Of a DNA stretch of 64,000 nucleotides, positions 33,901 to 39,752 are shown piece by piece (the first letter of the stretch is position 1; every line of letters starts with the position of its first letter). The stretch spans positions 1 through 64,000 of the forward strand of contig JACJYI010000009.1 of assembly GCA_020636225.1 (NCBI GenBank), in the 5' to 3' direction. The position numbers were made by a program, and so were the translations under genes. Source of the DNA: Lewinellaceae bacterium (GTDB lineage: Bacteria > Bacteroidota > Bacteroidia > Chitinophagales > Saprospiraceae). Below the pieces are notes generated by a model that saw only the letters and a program-made list of their open reading frames with translations, was not told where the DNA came from and searched no databases.

Positions 33901-35688
33901 GGGGTGGGTGGTGGGGATGGAATCGCATATGATCGTCTCATCACCCGGTGGATCGACGAATTCGAAGGGCGCGAGAGCCTCGACGGTAATGGTTTGGGTA
34001 TGGGTGGTGGTATTGTCGCAGATATCAGTAATGGTCCAGGTGCGGGTGATGGTCCCACCGCTACAGAGGTTGGCACTACCTGTCTCGACCCCCATGACCG
34101 TACCGTCATCGATGCAATTGTCCGTATAGGCCAATGGTTGCATGTCGGAGAGCAGCCAGATACAGGCGATGGTGGAATCGCCGGGCGGGTTGGTGAATTC
34201 AGGAGCTTCATCATCCTCGAAGACCAGTGGCTCGCTGACGATATCGCAACAACCGCCGGAGCAGTCGTAGGTCGAAAAATCACTTCCGACCGTCGGGGCC
34301 ATATTCCCACTGAACGGATGGAAGTTCAGGCTGTACACGGTAAAGGTGCCACACTCATCGTAGGAAAAGCTACCAGACGCGCCGGTAATCACTTCCACCA
34401 CCATGTCCGCATCGTCCACGATGACGATGTACTGCTCGAAATCAGGACCGTTGTTATAGCCGGTCACGGTCAGGTCAGCCTCGTCCTCCGGACACAAAGG
34501 GGAGGGATCGACATCCAGGGTACCGGCATCCGCTTCGACCACGATCACCTCAAAGTGGATGATACTGTCACAAAAGGGCTCTTCCATCTGGGGTATGGTG
34601 ATCGTATACATCCCGGCATTACCGTAGTCCATGCCTCCGACTTCCACGGTTTCTCCCTCGCAGATCTCGAACGGACCGATGGTCACATCCTCTACAGGGT
34701 CCACCATGACCACGAGGGTGATCATGGAATCACAGCCCTGGTCGGTTTGCGGGTTGAAGGTGTAGCTACCCGGACCGAATTGATTTCCATTGAAGGTATA
34801 GGTCTCTCCCGGGCAGACTATGCCGGGAGGCGGATCCTCCGGGGTCACATCATACACCACCACAGTGATACAGGTCGGGCCAGGTTCTTCCGACTGAGGT
34901 ACGCAGGGTTCATTAGAAGGCTCGACACAGAGTTCATAAGTGCCAGCCTCAAGCCACGTGGTTGTCCACATTTGGTTCTGCTGGTTGGCCTTTCCACTTT
35001 TTATTGGTTGTCCATCTAAGGTCCACCACAGCCAGTTGGCACCGTCCGGACGTACAACATTGTAGGTTACCGGATCCCCACCAGCACAAATATATGTGGG
35101 GCCAGTAATTTCTGATATTGGGTCAACCTCTGGCAATCCACATGCACCAACACTTATTTCAATATCACACGCAGAACCACAACAACCATCAACGAGAAAG
35201 CTGTAAATGTGCCCAATTTCTAATCCAACCATCGAAATTGTTCGACATTGATTATTCTGACACTCAGCCGTATTTGTATCACACCCAACCGCTTGATTTT
35301 CATCCAAGCTACAATCGTAATACACAGCAGCTTGGACGCCTAAACATTGCTGCCACCACGGTAGATTATTGTTCACGACACAATTTGTATAACAAACTTC
35401 GATTTCTAAATCCTCACACCAGGCTGGAAACCGAAACCAAGTTGGGTTATGCGAAGCTGTATTATTGCCATCCGGAGGCGGACACATTGGCTCTGGACCA
35501 TCTTGGGGATGAAGAAGGGTGGTCATTTCATAAGTATAGCCATCCAATTCATCAATGGTACATAAGAGAGGGGATGTACCACAAATACAAGTGTTTTCAG
35601 TCCCATTAAGACAAGGTTCTGGCGGCTGAGCCATCAGGCGCACACTTGCCGAGACCAAAAAGATGACCAGTGTAAAAATCAGACGCAT
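21958..35688 (-). CDS. Giant HYR/PKD-like repeat surface protein with T9SS type B (gliding-motility-associated) C-terminal domain
   Basis: About 4,576 residues from the ATG at 35686-35688, which gives the signal peptide MRLIFTLVIFLVSASVRLMAQ. Order: a Cys-rich N-terminal module of about 240 residues; Ig/PKD-like units; 21 HYR-like units of about 80 residues, each with about four Cys and the core DLCGGxITxxWTFTDxCGR (roughly 29070-34215); further PKD-like modules with an internal duplication (23235-28030); then a terminal domain with VYIPNAFSPDGDIINDNF and MKIFDRWGGLMFQG. That terminal domain is the CHU_C/type B signal for export and attachment by T9SS. The likely role is a cell-surface adhesin or matrix protein; no catalytic domain was seen. 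It is a single uninterrupted frame. Confidence 0.9.
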   Translation of the reverse strand: MRLIFTLVIFLVSASVRLMAQPPEPCLNGTENTCICGTSPLLCTIDELDGYTYEMTTLLHPQDGPEPMCPPPDGNNTASHNPTWFRFPAWCEDLEIEVCYTNCVVNNNLPWWQQCLGVQAAVYYDCSLDENQAVGCDTNTAECQNNQCRTISMVGLEIGHIYSFLVDGCCGSACDIEISVGACGLPEVDPISEITGPTYICAGGDPVTYNVVRPDGANWLWWTLDGQPIKSGKANQQNQMWTTTWLEAGTYELCVEPSNEPCVPQSEEPGPTCITVVVYDVTPEDPPPGIVCPGETYTFNGNQFGPGSYTFNPQTDQGCDSMITLVVMVDPVEDVTIGPFEICEGETVEVGGMDYGNAGMYTITIPQMEEPFCDSIIHFEVIVVEADAGTLDVDPSPLCPEDEADLTVTGYNNGPDFEQYIVIVDDADMVVEVITGASGSFSYDECGTFTVYSLNFHPFSGNMAPTVGSDFSTYDCSGGCCDIVSEPLVFEDDEAPEFTNPPGDSTIACIWLLSDMQPLAYTDNCIDDGTVMGVETGSANLCSGGTITRTWTITDICDNTTTHTQTITVEALAPFEFVDPPGDETIICDSIPTTHPNLLVKNNSVGACDLQYLVAPVVTGSADLCGGEITRTWTYTDTCMRTIEHVQVITVEPTDLPEWENPPGDITVSCDSVPLAPVDLVISNGLTGDCGISDTIAGQTFGTYDLCGGELTYVWDYTDPCGTPFTYQQIVTIDPVDEATWVDPPDDVTISCDSIPTSHPDLEYTNGYSGDCEIAGSITPTVTGSADLCGGTITRTWEFTDVCGRMMVHVQNITATPVDEAVFDTLPPSMTITCAEIPTTTLDLNYDNGESGACQISGTVSPTVTGSADLCGGEITYDWEFTDACGRQTTHQQVLTVTPVPEATFDTLPPSMTITCAEIPTTTLDLNYDNGESGACQISGTVSPSVTGSADLCGGEITYEWTFTDVCGRQTVHTQVLTVTPVPEATFDTLPPSMTITCAEIPTTTLDLNYDNGESGACQISGTVTPSVTGSADLCGGEITYEWTFTDVCGRQTVHTQVLTVTPVPEATFDTLPPSMTITCAEIPTTTLDLNYDNGESGACQISGTVSPTVTGTADLCGGSITYEWTFTDVCGRQTVHTQVLTVTPVPEADFDTLPPSMTITCAEIPTTTLDLNYDNGESGDCQISGTVSPTVTGTADLCGGAITYEWTFTDVCGRQKTHTQVLTVTPVPVAVFDSLPPTMTVDCADIPTSAPDLNYTNGESGDCAITGTVSPVITGTADLCGGQITNTWEFTDACGRPTSHVQVITVNPVPQAVFDSLPPSMTITCDQIPTTLLDLTYSNGLSGDCLISGTVSPTVSGMADLCGGAITYTWTFTDPCGRVTTHTQTLTVTPVPVAVFDSLPPSMTVDCADIPTSAPTLQYSNGESGNCAIVGSVAPVTVGTADLCGGVITNTWEFTDACGRLTSHTQVITVTPVPQAVFDTLPPSLTITCDEIPTSTPNLQYSNGLSGNCLIEGSVAPVTTGSANLCGGVITNEWTFTDACGRTTTHTQVLTAQPVPEADWVNPPPAAVTVDCYNIPTSAPNLQYTNGLSGACAITGTAVPVIAGTANECGGVITFTWTFTDACNRTKTFVQTVTVTPTPVAQFVNPPASMTVDCNNIPTGPPDLQYTNGETGNCGITGTVPGVQTGSAGPCGGVIQYTWTFTDQCGRTIQHFQTITVTPTPIAQFLNPPPAFEVIECEQIPASAPPLQYSNGQSGACEISGTVDPVQTGSAGLCGGVITYTWTFTDQCGRIIQHVRTLQVNPAPEGDFQNPPGNLVVDCNNLPGSAPMLTFTNGLGGQCGIFGSVSPQLVGNPDPCGNQYSYVWTFTDQCGRTKTHTQTITVNPTPQAQFTNPPLDVTVSCDQVTANLPALQYTNGETGFCSIAGSVQGQQTGAYDYCGGTLFNEWEFTDNCGRTINHVQTVTVLPAPPATFSNLPADITVTCDNIPGPDQALNYSNGQNGTCSIQGSVLPTETGTWDACGGFKEFEWYFEDDCGRVIQHIQNVTILKGPDPVFIDPPQDVTITCSEAENLDPSILTSYSNYAFGDCENQGTVEAFQEPTYNECGGTILYTWELDACGKTITHTQVITVLPVADPVFLGAPADLTLECGQPLPPIEELSYSNFQFGICEIEGFVAPDIVEVDHVWTITWEFTNPCTGNVIQEKQVILEKPDPIMVVDPDTIRICLGESFDLTSLQVLDVNNSKPTITYHSGTPATAANQIANPVVSPLVSTVYYIKGTTIFGCIGEVPFTLIVDQPVTAGGNGGGFLCNGTDSVNLFTYLVGPYTPGGTWVDPNNSGIDIFPPTNVSFAGAPAGVYTFNYVVPDNGACPGDTATVVLTHVAPVNILVDSLVCDASQDFYSVYFTLSGFTPTISIGLLSNLGNGKYSVADIPVDSSLTIIGTDPASGCNGSVVIDPPNCNCPPVPNPVNLDDPVICQGDPIPTLNVTVGPGDIANWYNAPNGGTLLQANSTSYTPVVSNPGVYVYYVEAVNAMFPNCKSTQRTPVELTIIQNPTVQNGVLKSCDANNDGLATFTLSNANPQVNGNPNNTFVYYLTAADAQAGVNPLPNSYTNTTPFLQTVYVVVTNQSGCRSQAQVNLIVFPTIQLTLDVTGETCLGDGNGSVVISSTGGTGQVLYSLSNGGYSAQTTYGNLNAGSYTAWARDTFICTVSQPFTVPDGLEITVDALTVVCNNNGTPSDATDDFYTITFTLVNNQANAGTYTVTGPGVNQGPFTYGQAHNFTLPANGQSLTLTFTDAVKGCPVTQQIGPLNSCSTDCLITITTLTKVCNDAGTNADPSDDFYEFTVNATAVNGGASNSFIVVINGTNYGPFTYGTGGTFTLPADGSNPVVTFIDNDDPQCSASQSAGALTPCSNTCLITAVVDSIQCDGLGTQNDLLDDVFTFQVTVSGLNKSTSWYVDPNAGTTYPYDVPQEFGPFLIVNGVVTLTLVDSADPNCTVEIQVTPPPPCSEPCELAVVNLNEGPCDDNNTGPDPDDDFFAVSFVVNAVLGNTSQYQVTWNGNTWGPFTYGSVANIPNLPANGQSLTLTITDVNNPACVTTVDVMQDPCSECNQTAEAGPTFELGCNTPNAILQGSANPANGMVAWTGPNNFMSNIFTPVVGFPGTYVLTVTYADQCVAIDSTTVTVDQSIPVADAGADAKLTCVVDTIILGGPGSSMGPDFIYIWKDGAGNQIGNQPTLVVTQPGTYTLQVINFTNNCSSPIDQVVVTLDQEVPATPIYTDPAAALGCLVDTITLSTDALPGVVFTWTQGGNSVTGLTYLLTAPGLVTLSAIDTTNGCVGASQITIDDETEIPLVNSGILKSCDPDGDNLATFDLTMANGQINPDPTNVFTYHLTQADAEAGANALPANYTTVTPNQQIVYVRVTNTLGCYNVASLTLVVFPKIALTLQVVGETCLGDQDGSVTVNSTGGTGQVQYSLTNGNYTNQTTFGSLTAGPHTVWARDTFGCTVSQAFSVPVGLDLNLDNFEVVCDNKGTLSDATDDVYVITFTVSNSQANAGTFTVTGTGVNEGPFTYGTSHSFTIPANGQSLTLTFGDAVKGCSVSEPIGPLDPCSTNCLLTITALTKVCNDGGTNYDPSDDFYTFTVNATALNAGASGTFVVVISGNTYGPFDYGTGGTFNVPATGANPVVVFRDSDDNQCTASQSAGALIPCSNTCLLQPVVANIVCDKNGTDNDPLDDVFYFELTVTGYNNSAEWYIDPNSGVLYPYGQTEIFGPYLITNGQLTLTLVDSNDPTCTVQVDITPPPPCSEPCEIELVNLNVGPCNNNNTGPTTADDYFDVSFVINTILGTTSQYEVTGGGQTWGPFNYGSLAVLNNLPANGQVITLTILDVNNPNCFTSVNVSQDPCSECNQTAEAGPDFNLDCTIQNATLQGSANPANGTFAWTGPNNFTSGIATPLVTFPGTYVLTVTYPDQCTAADSTTVTIDASVPVAKVGPNQVLTCLVDSVFLNGAGSSVGPNFLYEWKNPAGQVISNGTGIWVSQPGTYTLQVTNTDNNCKSPIAQVTVTEDKVIPVAPIQADPGELLNCVVDNVLLFTDPQPGMEFTWDVGGTKINGLQVNVNQAGLVVLTVVNTVTGCVGTSQILIEDQTEYPIVNIAPPANLTCTQEQVIIDANSSQSGPNLVFTWTDATGMIVQSGPGKTLTVTDPGQYILEVADTTNGCANMDTVVVQTDVSYPTVEAGPEVKLPCDVYTANLSATGGNFGTALITWTSPDGAILSGGNTFTPQVEGTGWYYVELTNGDNGCAAIDSVFVRGNADAPDPDIDIDPVTCKGDNDAAILVSNIQNGTPPYTISLNGQVDNTGQFTPIGAGTYNLQIIDSKNCKFDTTIVIQEGNDLFITLSANSILIVEGDSAVLEAFVNIPPSEIGAVLWTPGDFLSCDSCLITKVVPLNTQEYRVTVSDLAGCTATDYVIIVVKKDTKVYIPNAFSPDGDIINDNFTLFGDDKVKRIISMKIFDRWGGLMFQGDDIPPNDPQYGWDGTTKGQPVELGVYVYMFIVEFTDGRQEVFSGDVTVTKKVGP
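23235..28030 (-). repeat. 2.4 kb internal tandem duplication in the giant gene
   Basis: Two consecutive blocks of about 800 codons, 25640-28030 and 23235-25632, carry the same order of modules. Each begins LKSCDxxxDxLATF, continues through GETCLGDxxGSV, SCDATDD-type and CSECNQTAEAGP segments, and ends GCVGxSQI. They are clearly homologous but diverged at both protein and DNA level, so the duplication is old. Confidence 0.85.
29070..34215 (-). repeat. Array of 21 HYR-like units (about 240 bp each)
   Basis: Counted by eye from the unit starting DEAPEFTNPPGD to the one starting VADPVFLGAPAD. Units 4 to 8 (about 31985-33230) are almost identical in DNA, sharing TITCAEIPTTTLDLNYDNG. The outer units have diverged, so the array has expanded recently in its middle. 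Confidence 0.9.
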
Positions 35689-35736
35689 AGGAAATAGGAC
35701 TAATAACCAGAAGTGATCCAACCATTCAGGTCAACT

Positions 35737-35802
35737 GCTGACCGGGCGGTCAGCCGTCTTCCTGATCTTCTCCCGACCCCTTTGACAAGCCAGGCTTGTC
35801 AA
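35737..35802. promoter_or_regulatory. Two dyads upstream of the giant gene
   Basis: GCTGACC-GGGC-GGTCAGC at 35737-35754 and a perfect palindrome TTGACAAGCC-A-GGCTTGTCAA at 35782-35802, 50 to 115 bp upstream of the start codon at 35688. They are candidate operator or hairpin sites; no regulator is known. Confidence 0.4.
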
Positions 35803-36085
35803 CCAGAGCAGGGAGATCATCCTTTCGCTGCCTGGAAGCAGGGCGGGAAAGCCAGTGGATGGTCTCAACCTTCAAGAGGAAATCTGCACAGAACTGCAGG
35901 ATGGCACAAGCACCCGAATCCTCCCCTTGTCCGATAACACCCATAGAGCTTCCCCTGCTTTACAGCAGAAAAAGACTGTTAAAGATATCCTAATTCATGG
36001 AAACTTACCTTGTCCGGTCGATTTTTTCCATCAGGGAACACCTGAACGCAACGTCTTGATTCCAAATGATTTGACCGATGACCCT

Positions 36086-36268
36086 ACCGGATCACCGTCC
36101 GCTCCAGCCGGAATTCCCTCCCATTGTGGATGCGGAAGAACCACGTGCCAGCCGGCAGGTCCTGCATGTGCCATTCGAATTCATGTGACCCGGCCTCCAG
36201 CTCACCCTCGAAATACTGGCCCATCCGCTGTTCCTGCAGGTTGTACAGCGCCAGGCTGAACCATTCCC
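36086..36268 (-). pseudogene. Remnant of a T9SS type A C-terminal sorting domain
   Basis: 178 bp (36091-36268) match 37831-38008, the 3' end of the neighbouring T9SS gene, at about 96 percent (seven differences by eye), same orientation. In frame it encodes the tail from LALYNLQEQRMGQY through to LERTVIR and a TAG stop. Upstream, similarity ends abruptly and no start or body remains, so it is a broken end or a duplicated target sequence. Confidence 0.8.
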
Positions 36269-36450
36269 TGGCCTCACCTTCTGTTGGGATATCATGTTGT
36301 CTTGGTCACCACGCCCTCGAGACGTCCAAATCGCTCTCTTGTCCTGAAATGTCCGACCTGCAACTACCCGAAAGGTGCTTTCCACCTCCGGGATCCTTTC
36401 GTTCCATTTAAACGGATGATGAAAATGGTGAGTCGGTGAAATCATCTTCC

Positions 36451-36472
36451 ATCGTGTATTGCGATTCACGAT
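36451..36472. promoter_or_regulatory. Inverted repeat upstream of the HTH gene
   Basis: ATCGTG and CACGAT arms with an inner TATTGCGATT that partly matches the next palindrome at 36516-36532. A candidate second operator. Confidence 0.35.
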
Positions 36473-36515
36473 ATCTGATTAGAATAGCCTTTGATATCAA
36501 TAAATAAGCATGTAT

Positions 36516-36532
36516 TATTGCATATCGCAATA
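36516..36532. promoter_or_regulatory. Palindrome just before the HTH gene start
   Basis: TATTGC-ATATC-GCAATA, perfect 6 bp arms, ending 10 bp before the ATG at 36543. It is placed where an autoregulatory HTH protein would bind, and it favours 36543 over the upstream in-frame ATG at 36510, which would lie ahead of the palindrome. Confidence 0.45.
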
Positions 36533-36542
36533 TTCAATAATC

Positions 36543-37061
36543 ATGAAGAATGCCATCCCTCAAATGAAACCTCAGGATGTCCTGATCCTACTGAGGATCC
36601 TGAAAGAAGGAGATGCGCCCATGACACAGACGGCATTAGCCAGATCACTGTTTATCAGCCAAAGCGAAGTCAGTCAATCTCTTGGCAGATCCATCTATGC
36701 CGGGCTAATCGCCGAGACAGAGCAGTCGGTCATGAAAGGTTTGTTCATGGACTTCTTGCGATTCGGAATAGCCGTCACCTATCCAGCCAGACCCGGATCA
36801 CCATCCAGAGGAGTCCGCACCGCCCATTCGGCTCCTCCCCTCGCGGATGCATTCGTCCATACCAACGACATCTATGTGTGGTCATGGGCAAAGGGGGACG
36901 CCCGGGGCCATGGGATCCCCCCCCTTTATCCGACAGTTCCCCAGGTAGCGATGGTTGACCCTGAATTCCACGAATGGCTCGCCCTGGTGGACGCCTTGCG
37001 GATCGGACGGACAAGAGAACGCAATATGGCCCTTGAATACCTGGAAAACCGTATCCAATGA
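36543..37061 (+). CDS. Winged-HTH protein paired with a nucleotidyltransferase (antitoxin-like)
   Basis: A 172-residue protein. Residues 9-60 form a MarR-like winged HTH (QDVLILLRIL then TQTALARSLFISQSEVSQSLGRSIYAGLI). The rest is a conserved-looking domain with FLRFGIAVTYPARPG, RGVRTAHSAPPL, YVWSWAKGDARGHGIPPLYPTVP and a C-terminal helix DALRIGRTRERNMALEYL. I recognise this arrangement as one that recurs next to AbiEii-like nucleotidyltransferases, but I know no established function. The stop overlaps the next start (ATGA, 37058-37061). By analogy with type IV toxin-antitoxin pairs it may be the regulator/antitoxin; this is inference. Confidence 0.75.
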   Translation: MKNAIPQMKPQDVLILLRILKEGDAPMTQTALARSLFISQSEVSQSLGRSIYAGLIAETEQSVMKGLFMDFLRFGIAVTYPARPGSPSRGVRTAHSAPPLADAFVHTNDIYVWSWAKGDARGHGIPPLYPTVPQVAMVDPEFHEWLALVDALRIGRTRERNMALEYLENRIQ

Positions 37062-37753
37062 GGAACACGACCATCAACAGGGAAATCATCCGACGAATTG
37101 CCAATGGTCTGGGTGAACTCAATAATGAGGTCATGTATGTCGGAGGAGCGGTTGTCAGTCTCTACATCAATGACCCCGCAGCTGAAGATATCCGACCAAC
37201 CAAGGATATCGACATCTCCGTATCGGTGGCCACTTTGGGCGAACTGGAAGCCCTCCGGCAACGACTCACCAGCAAGGGATTCATCCAGTCTGCTGAAGAC
37301 AGCGTGATCTGCCGATTCAGGTTTCAGGGTATTCTCCTGGATGTCATGAATACTATAGAAATCGGGTGGGCACCAGCCAATCGCTGGTTCGGGCCCGGTT
37401 ATGCAGCTCGAGTACAGGTAGAGATTGATGGATCGCCGATCTATCTCATGCCGCTTCCGTACTTCCTGGCCTCAAAATTTGCCGCCTATCGTTCCAGAGG
37501 TGGTCAGGACCCTCGGACCAGCCAGGACATGGAAGACATTGTCTATATCCTGGATAATCAGATGGACATCATCACGGAGATCAGGGAATCCCCACAGGAT
37601 GTCAAACCATTTCTGATCGGCGAACTGCAGAACCTGATAGACGATCCACTATACCAGGAGGCTGTGCAAGCCCATCTATTCTTTGAATCGCGAGCCATTC
37701 GATATCAACGAATCCAGGAATCCATTCGGTCCATTCTCGATGACTTCATGTGA
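37058..37753 (+). CDS. AbiEii-like nucleotidyltransferase (toxin-like)
   Basis: A 231-residue protein with an NTase fold signature: VMYVGGAVVSLYI (GG at 29-30), TKDIDISVS (Asp50 and Asp52) and a third carboxylate in GILLDVMN (Asp95). The later segment ASKFAAYRSRGGQDPRTSQDMEDIVYILD is typical of AbiEii/DUF-type stand-alone NTases that modify RNA or other targets. It is translationally coupled to the upstream HTH gene. Abi-type phage defence or an addiction module are the closest known parallels; aminoglycoside-type resistance is less likely given the partner. Both genes sit between two direct copies of a T9SS tail. Confidence 0.78.
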   Translation: MRNTTINREIIRRIANGLGELNNEVMYVGGAVVSLYINDPAAEDIRPTKDIDISVSVATLGELEALRQRLTSKGFIQSAEDSVICRFRFQGILLDVMNTIEIGWAPANRWFGPGYAARVQVEIDGSPIYLMPLPYFLASKFAAYRSRGGQDPRTSQDMEDIVYILDNQMDIITEIRESPQDVKPFLIGELQNLIDDPLYQEAVQAHLFFESRAIRYQRIQESIRSILDDFM

Positions 37754-37823
37754 TACACCATTTACGGGAGTCGCCCAAGCCATCAACTTTTCATCTGGTG
37801 TCGTGATCACAGAAATGAAAAGA

Positions 37824-39449
37824 TCACTTGATCACCGTCCGCTCCAGCCGGAATTCCCTCCCATTGTGGATGCGGAAGAACCACGTGCCCGCCGGCAGGT
37901 CCTGCATGTGCCATTCGAATTCATGTGACCCGGCCTCCAGCTCACCCTCGAAATACTGGCCCATTCGCTGACCCTGCAGGTTGTATAGTGCCAGGCTGAT
38001 CCATTCCCGCTTGTGCGTGGAAAAACGGATATGCAACCGATCGGATGCTGGGTTGGGGTGCAGCCTCAATTGGAAATAGGCCTCGGCATCCACCCGGGGT
38101 ACCTCTATCGCCGTGGAAACGGGTCGTTGGGCATACACAGCGTACACCTGGCTGCTGGCTTCACTGAGATCGCCCTCATTGTCAAAGAAGATATTCGGTG
38201 CGGTACTCCGGATCCCCCCCAGGATATGACCGATGAGCACGGGCTGTCCCTCCGGCCAGGCCCCGATCTCCAGGATACCTTCCGCCGCGGTGGGCAGGTC
38301 AGGACGGGGAATGAACTCCGCACTGGCCCCCAGATAATCCGGCATCATCCCGACGATCGATTCGGACATGACGCCATCCTGATCCCGGGTGATCATGCTG
38401 ATCGTCCGGACAAAGGGGACGTTGTCGTCCTGGACGAGACTGCCCTGATCACTGAGATAATACTGCGCGATGCCTCCGAAAAAGAGGGTATGCATCGCCT
38501 GCGAGGCACTGTCATGCAGGGCGGCATGGGCCGTGTGGTACTGGTTGAGATACTGGTTGAAGCCCGGAACGACAACGTATCCTGAATTGGAAATATCCAC
38601 CGTATTCAACCAGGGCAGGTCCACGTCATACCGGAATACCCCGCTGAATGCCGTATACCCATAGCTCCCATCCGGAAAGACCTGGGGCACCAGGTTGTAG
38701 TCTCGACGATGCAGCTCGAGGCTGTCCACCGTCACCTGCCAGTCCTGGACAGCCAGGGTAGTACCGTCATCCACGATCGAAAAGCGCTGGATGGCATTGG
38801 TGTATTCCTGGAAGAACCCGGGACCATGGTCCGGTCCCATCGGATTGTACCGACCCTCAAAATCCTGCCCGCCAACCAGGATGAATTCATCGCCGATGCG
38901 GCCCAGGTACCCACCCGTGACCCGGAACCGGTCATCCTGGATCTGACGAAAATGCGTGGCGACATTGGCACCCGACTTGACCGATCCGATCAGGCCCGGC
39001 AGGTCCACCGCAGTCAGATAGGGGTAGGTGATGTGTTCATCCACCGCAGGTGAATACCCATAACCACCCAGGATATAGAGGGTCTCCCCTGCGGTCAGAA
39101 ACTCCATATTGGTGGATTGAAGCTGTTCCTGCAATCCCGGGGAAAGATCATCCAGACCGGCCGTCCAGACCTCCTTGGTCTGGCTGTCCACCACGATGAT
39201 CTGGCTATTGTTGCCTTCGGGTTGGAAGGTTGCCCAGGGTTGGCGACGGTGCAGGCCATCGGTCCGGCCACCAATGACCACCCAGGTCTGGCCCTGGTCC
39301 CCCAGGACAAAGGATTGCACACCGGGGAGATCCCATCCGTCCGCCTCTTCCAGGGTAACGATCAGCGGCGGGGCGGTCTGGGCCATCCCCGGTCGAATGA
39401 GGATCACAAAAAAGAGGAGGGACAGGCTGACAATAATGAACTGTTTCAT
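37824..39449 (-). CDS. Secreted beta-propeller-like protein with T9SS type A tail
   Basis: A 541-residue protein with a signal peptide (MKQFIIVSLSLLFFVILIRPGMAQ), a body with Kelch-like blades (TLYILGGYGYSPAV, EFILVGGQDFEGRYNP, TLFFGGIAQYY) and a C-terminal T9SS sorting domain beginning LRLHPNPASDRLHIRF and ending FRLERTVIK. It should be exported by T9SS and attached to the surface or released. Enzyme activity cannot be assigned. The last 178 bp are duplicated 1.74 kb away at 36091-36268. A CRP/FNR-like dyad lies about 50 bp upstream of the start. Confidence 0.82.
   Translation of the reverse strand: MKQFIIVSLSLLFFVILIRPGMAQTAPPLIVTLEEADGWDLPGVQSFVLGDQGQTWVVIGGRTDGLHRRQPWATFQPEGNNSQIIVVDSQTKEVWTAGLDDLSPGLQEQLQSTNMEFLTAGETLYILGGYGYSPAVDEHITYPYLTAVDLPGLIGSVKSGANVATHFRQIQDDRFRVTGGYLGRIGDEFILVGGQDFEGRYNPMGPDHGPGFFQEYTNAIQRFSIVDDGTTLAVQDWQVTVDSLELHRRDYNLVPQVFPDGSYGYTAFSGVFRYDVDLPWLNTVDISNSGYVVVPGFNQYLNQYHTAHAALHDSASQAMHTLFFGGIAQYYLSDQGSLVQDDNVPFVRTISMITRDQDGVMSESIVGMMPDYLGASAEFIPRPDLPTAAEGILEIGAWPEGQPVLIGHILGGIRSTAPNIFFDNEGDLSEASSQVYAVYAQRPVSTAIEVPRVDAEAYFQLRLHPNPASDRLHIRFSTHKREWISLALYNLQGQRMGQYFEGELEAGSHEFEWHMQDLPAGTWFFRIHNGREFRLERTVIK
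37831..38008 (-). repeat. 178 bp direct repeat: T9SS tail inside the intact gene
   Basis: The partner of 36091-36268. Similarity stops at the end of the coding sequence on one side and inside the sorting domain on the other. The two copies bracket the HTH-nucleotidyltransferase module. Confidence 0.9.
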
Positions 39450-39497
39450 GACGAGCGATTTAATCCATAAAGATCATCTGCATCCACCAACATGAGG

Positions 39498-39511
39498 GTG
39501 ATGTGGATCAC
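39498..39511. promoter_or_regulatory. CRP/FNR-like dyad GTGAT-GTGG-ATCAC
   Basis: It shares GGTGAT-N-TGGATCAC with the site at 7409-7432 and lies 49 bp upstream of the T9SS gene start at 39449. The remainder of the 300 bp divergent spacer (39450-39752) shows no gene or clear repeat. Confidence 0.45.
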
Positions 39512-39752
39512 AGTGGGGAGAAAGATCGATCGGAAGTGAACCCATCTTCCACAGGCGGGGAATGATCGGATAAAGGCTCCTGATTCCTGGAAAAAAAGTC
39601 AGGTCAACGATGCTGATAAAGTTATGCCATGACCAAGCACTCGAAAAAGAATCTTTCTTCCTTCCGGCTATGATTCTTCTCATTGACTTCTCTTCAAATC
39701 GAGGCACATTTTGGGGCATTGAATTGAATGAATCACGATAAAAACTTCAGCC

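Larger units (their letters stand above)
35689..36450. other. Gene-free stretch between the giant gene and the HTH gene
   Basis: About 760 bp. Besides the two dyads and the T9SS-tail fragment at 36086-36268 nothing codes convincingly. Short ORFs on both strands lack family resemblance and overlap the fragment in the wrong frame. Confidence 0.6.

Noticed and set aside
29070..34215. Regularly spaced repeats considered as a CRISPR array
   Set aside because: The period is about 240 bp, the repeats are coding and in one open frame, and no cas genes are present.
36092..36469. 125-codon minus-strand ORF upstream of the HTH gene
   Set aside because: It reads the T9SS-tail remnant in the wrong frame; the meaningful frame is the truncated tail ending ERTVIR.
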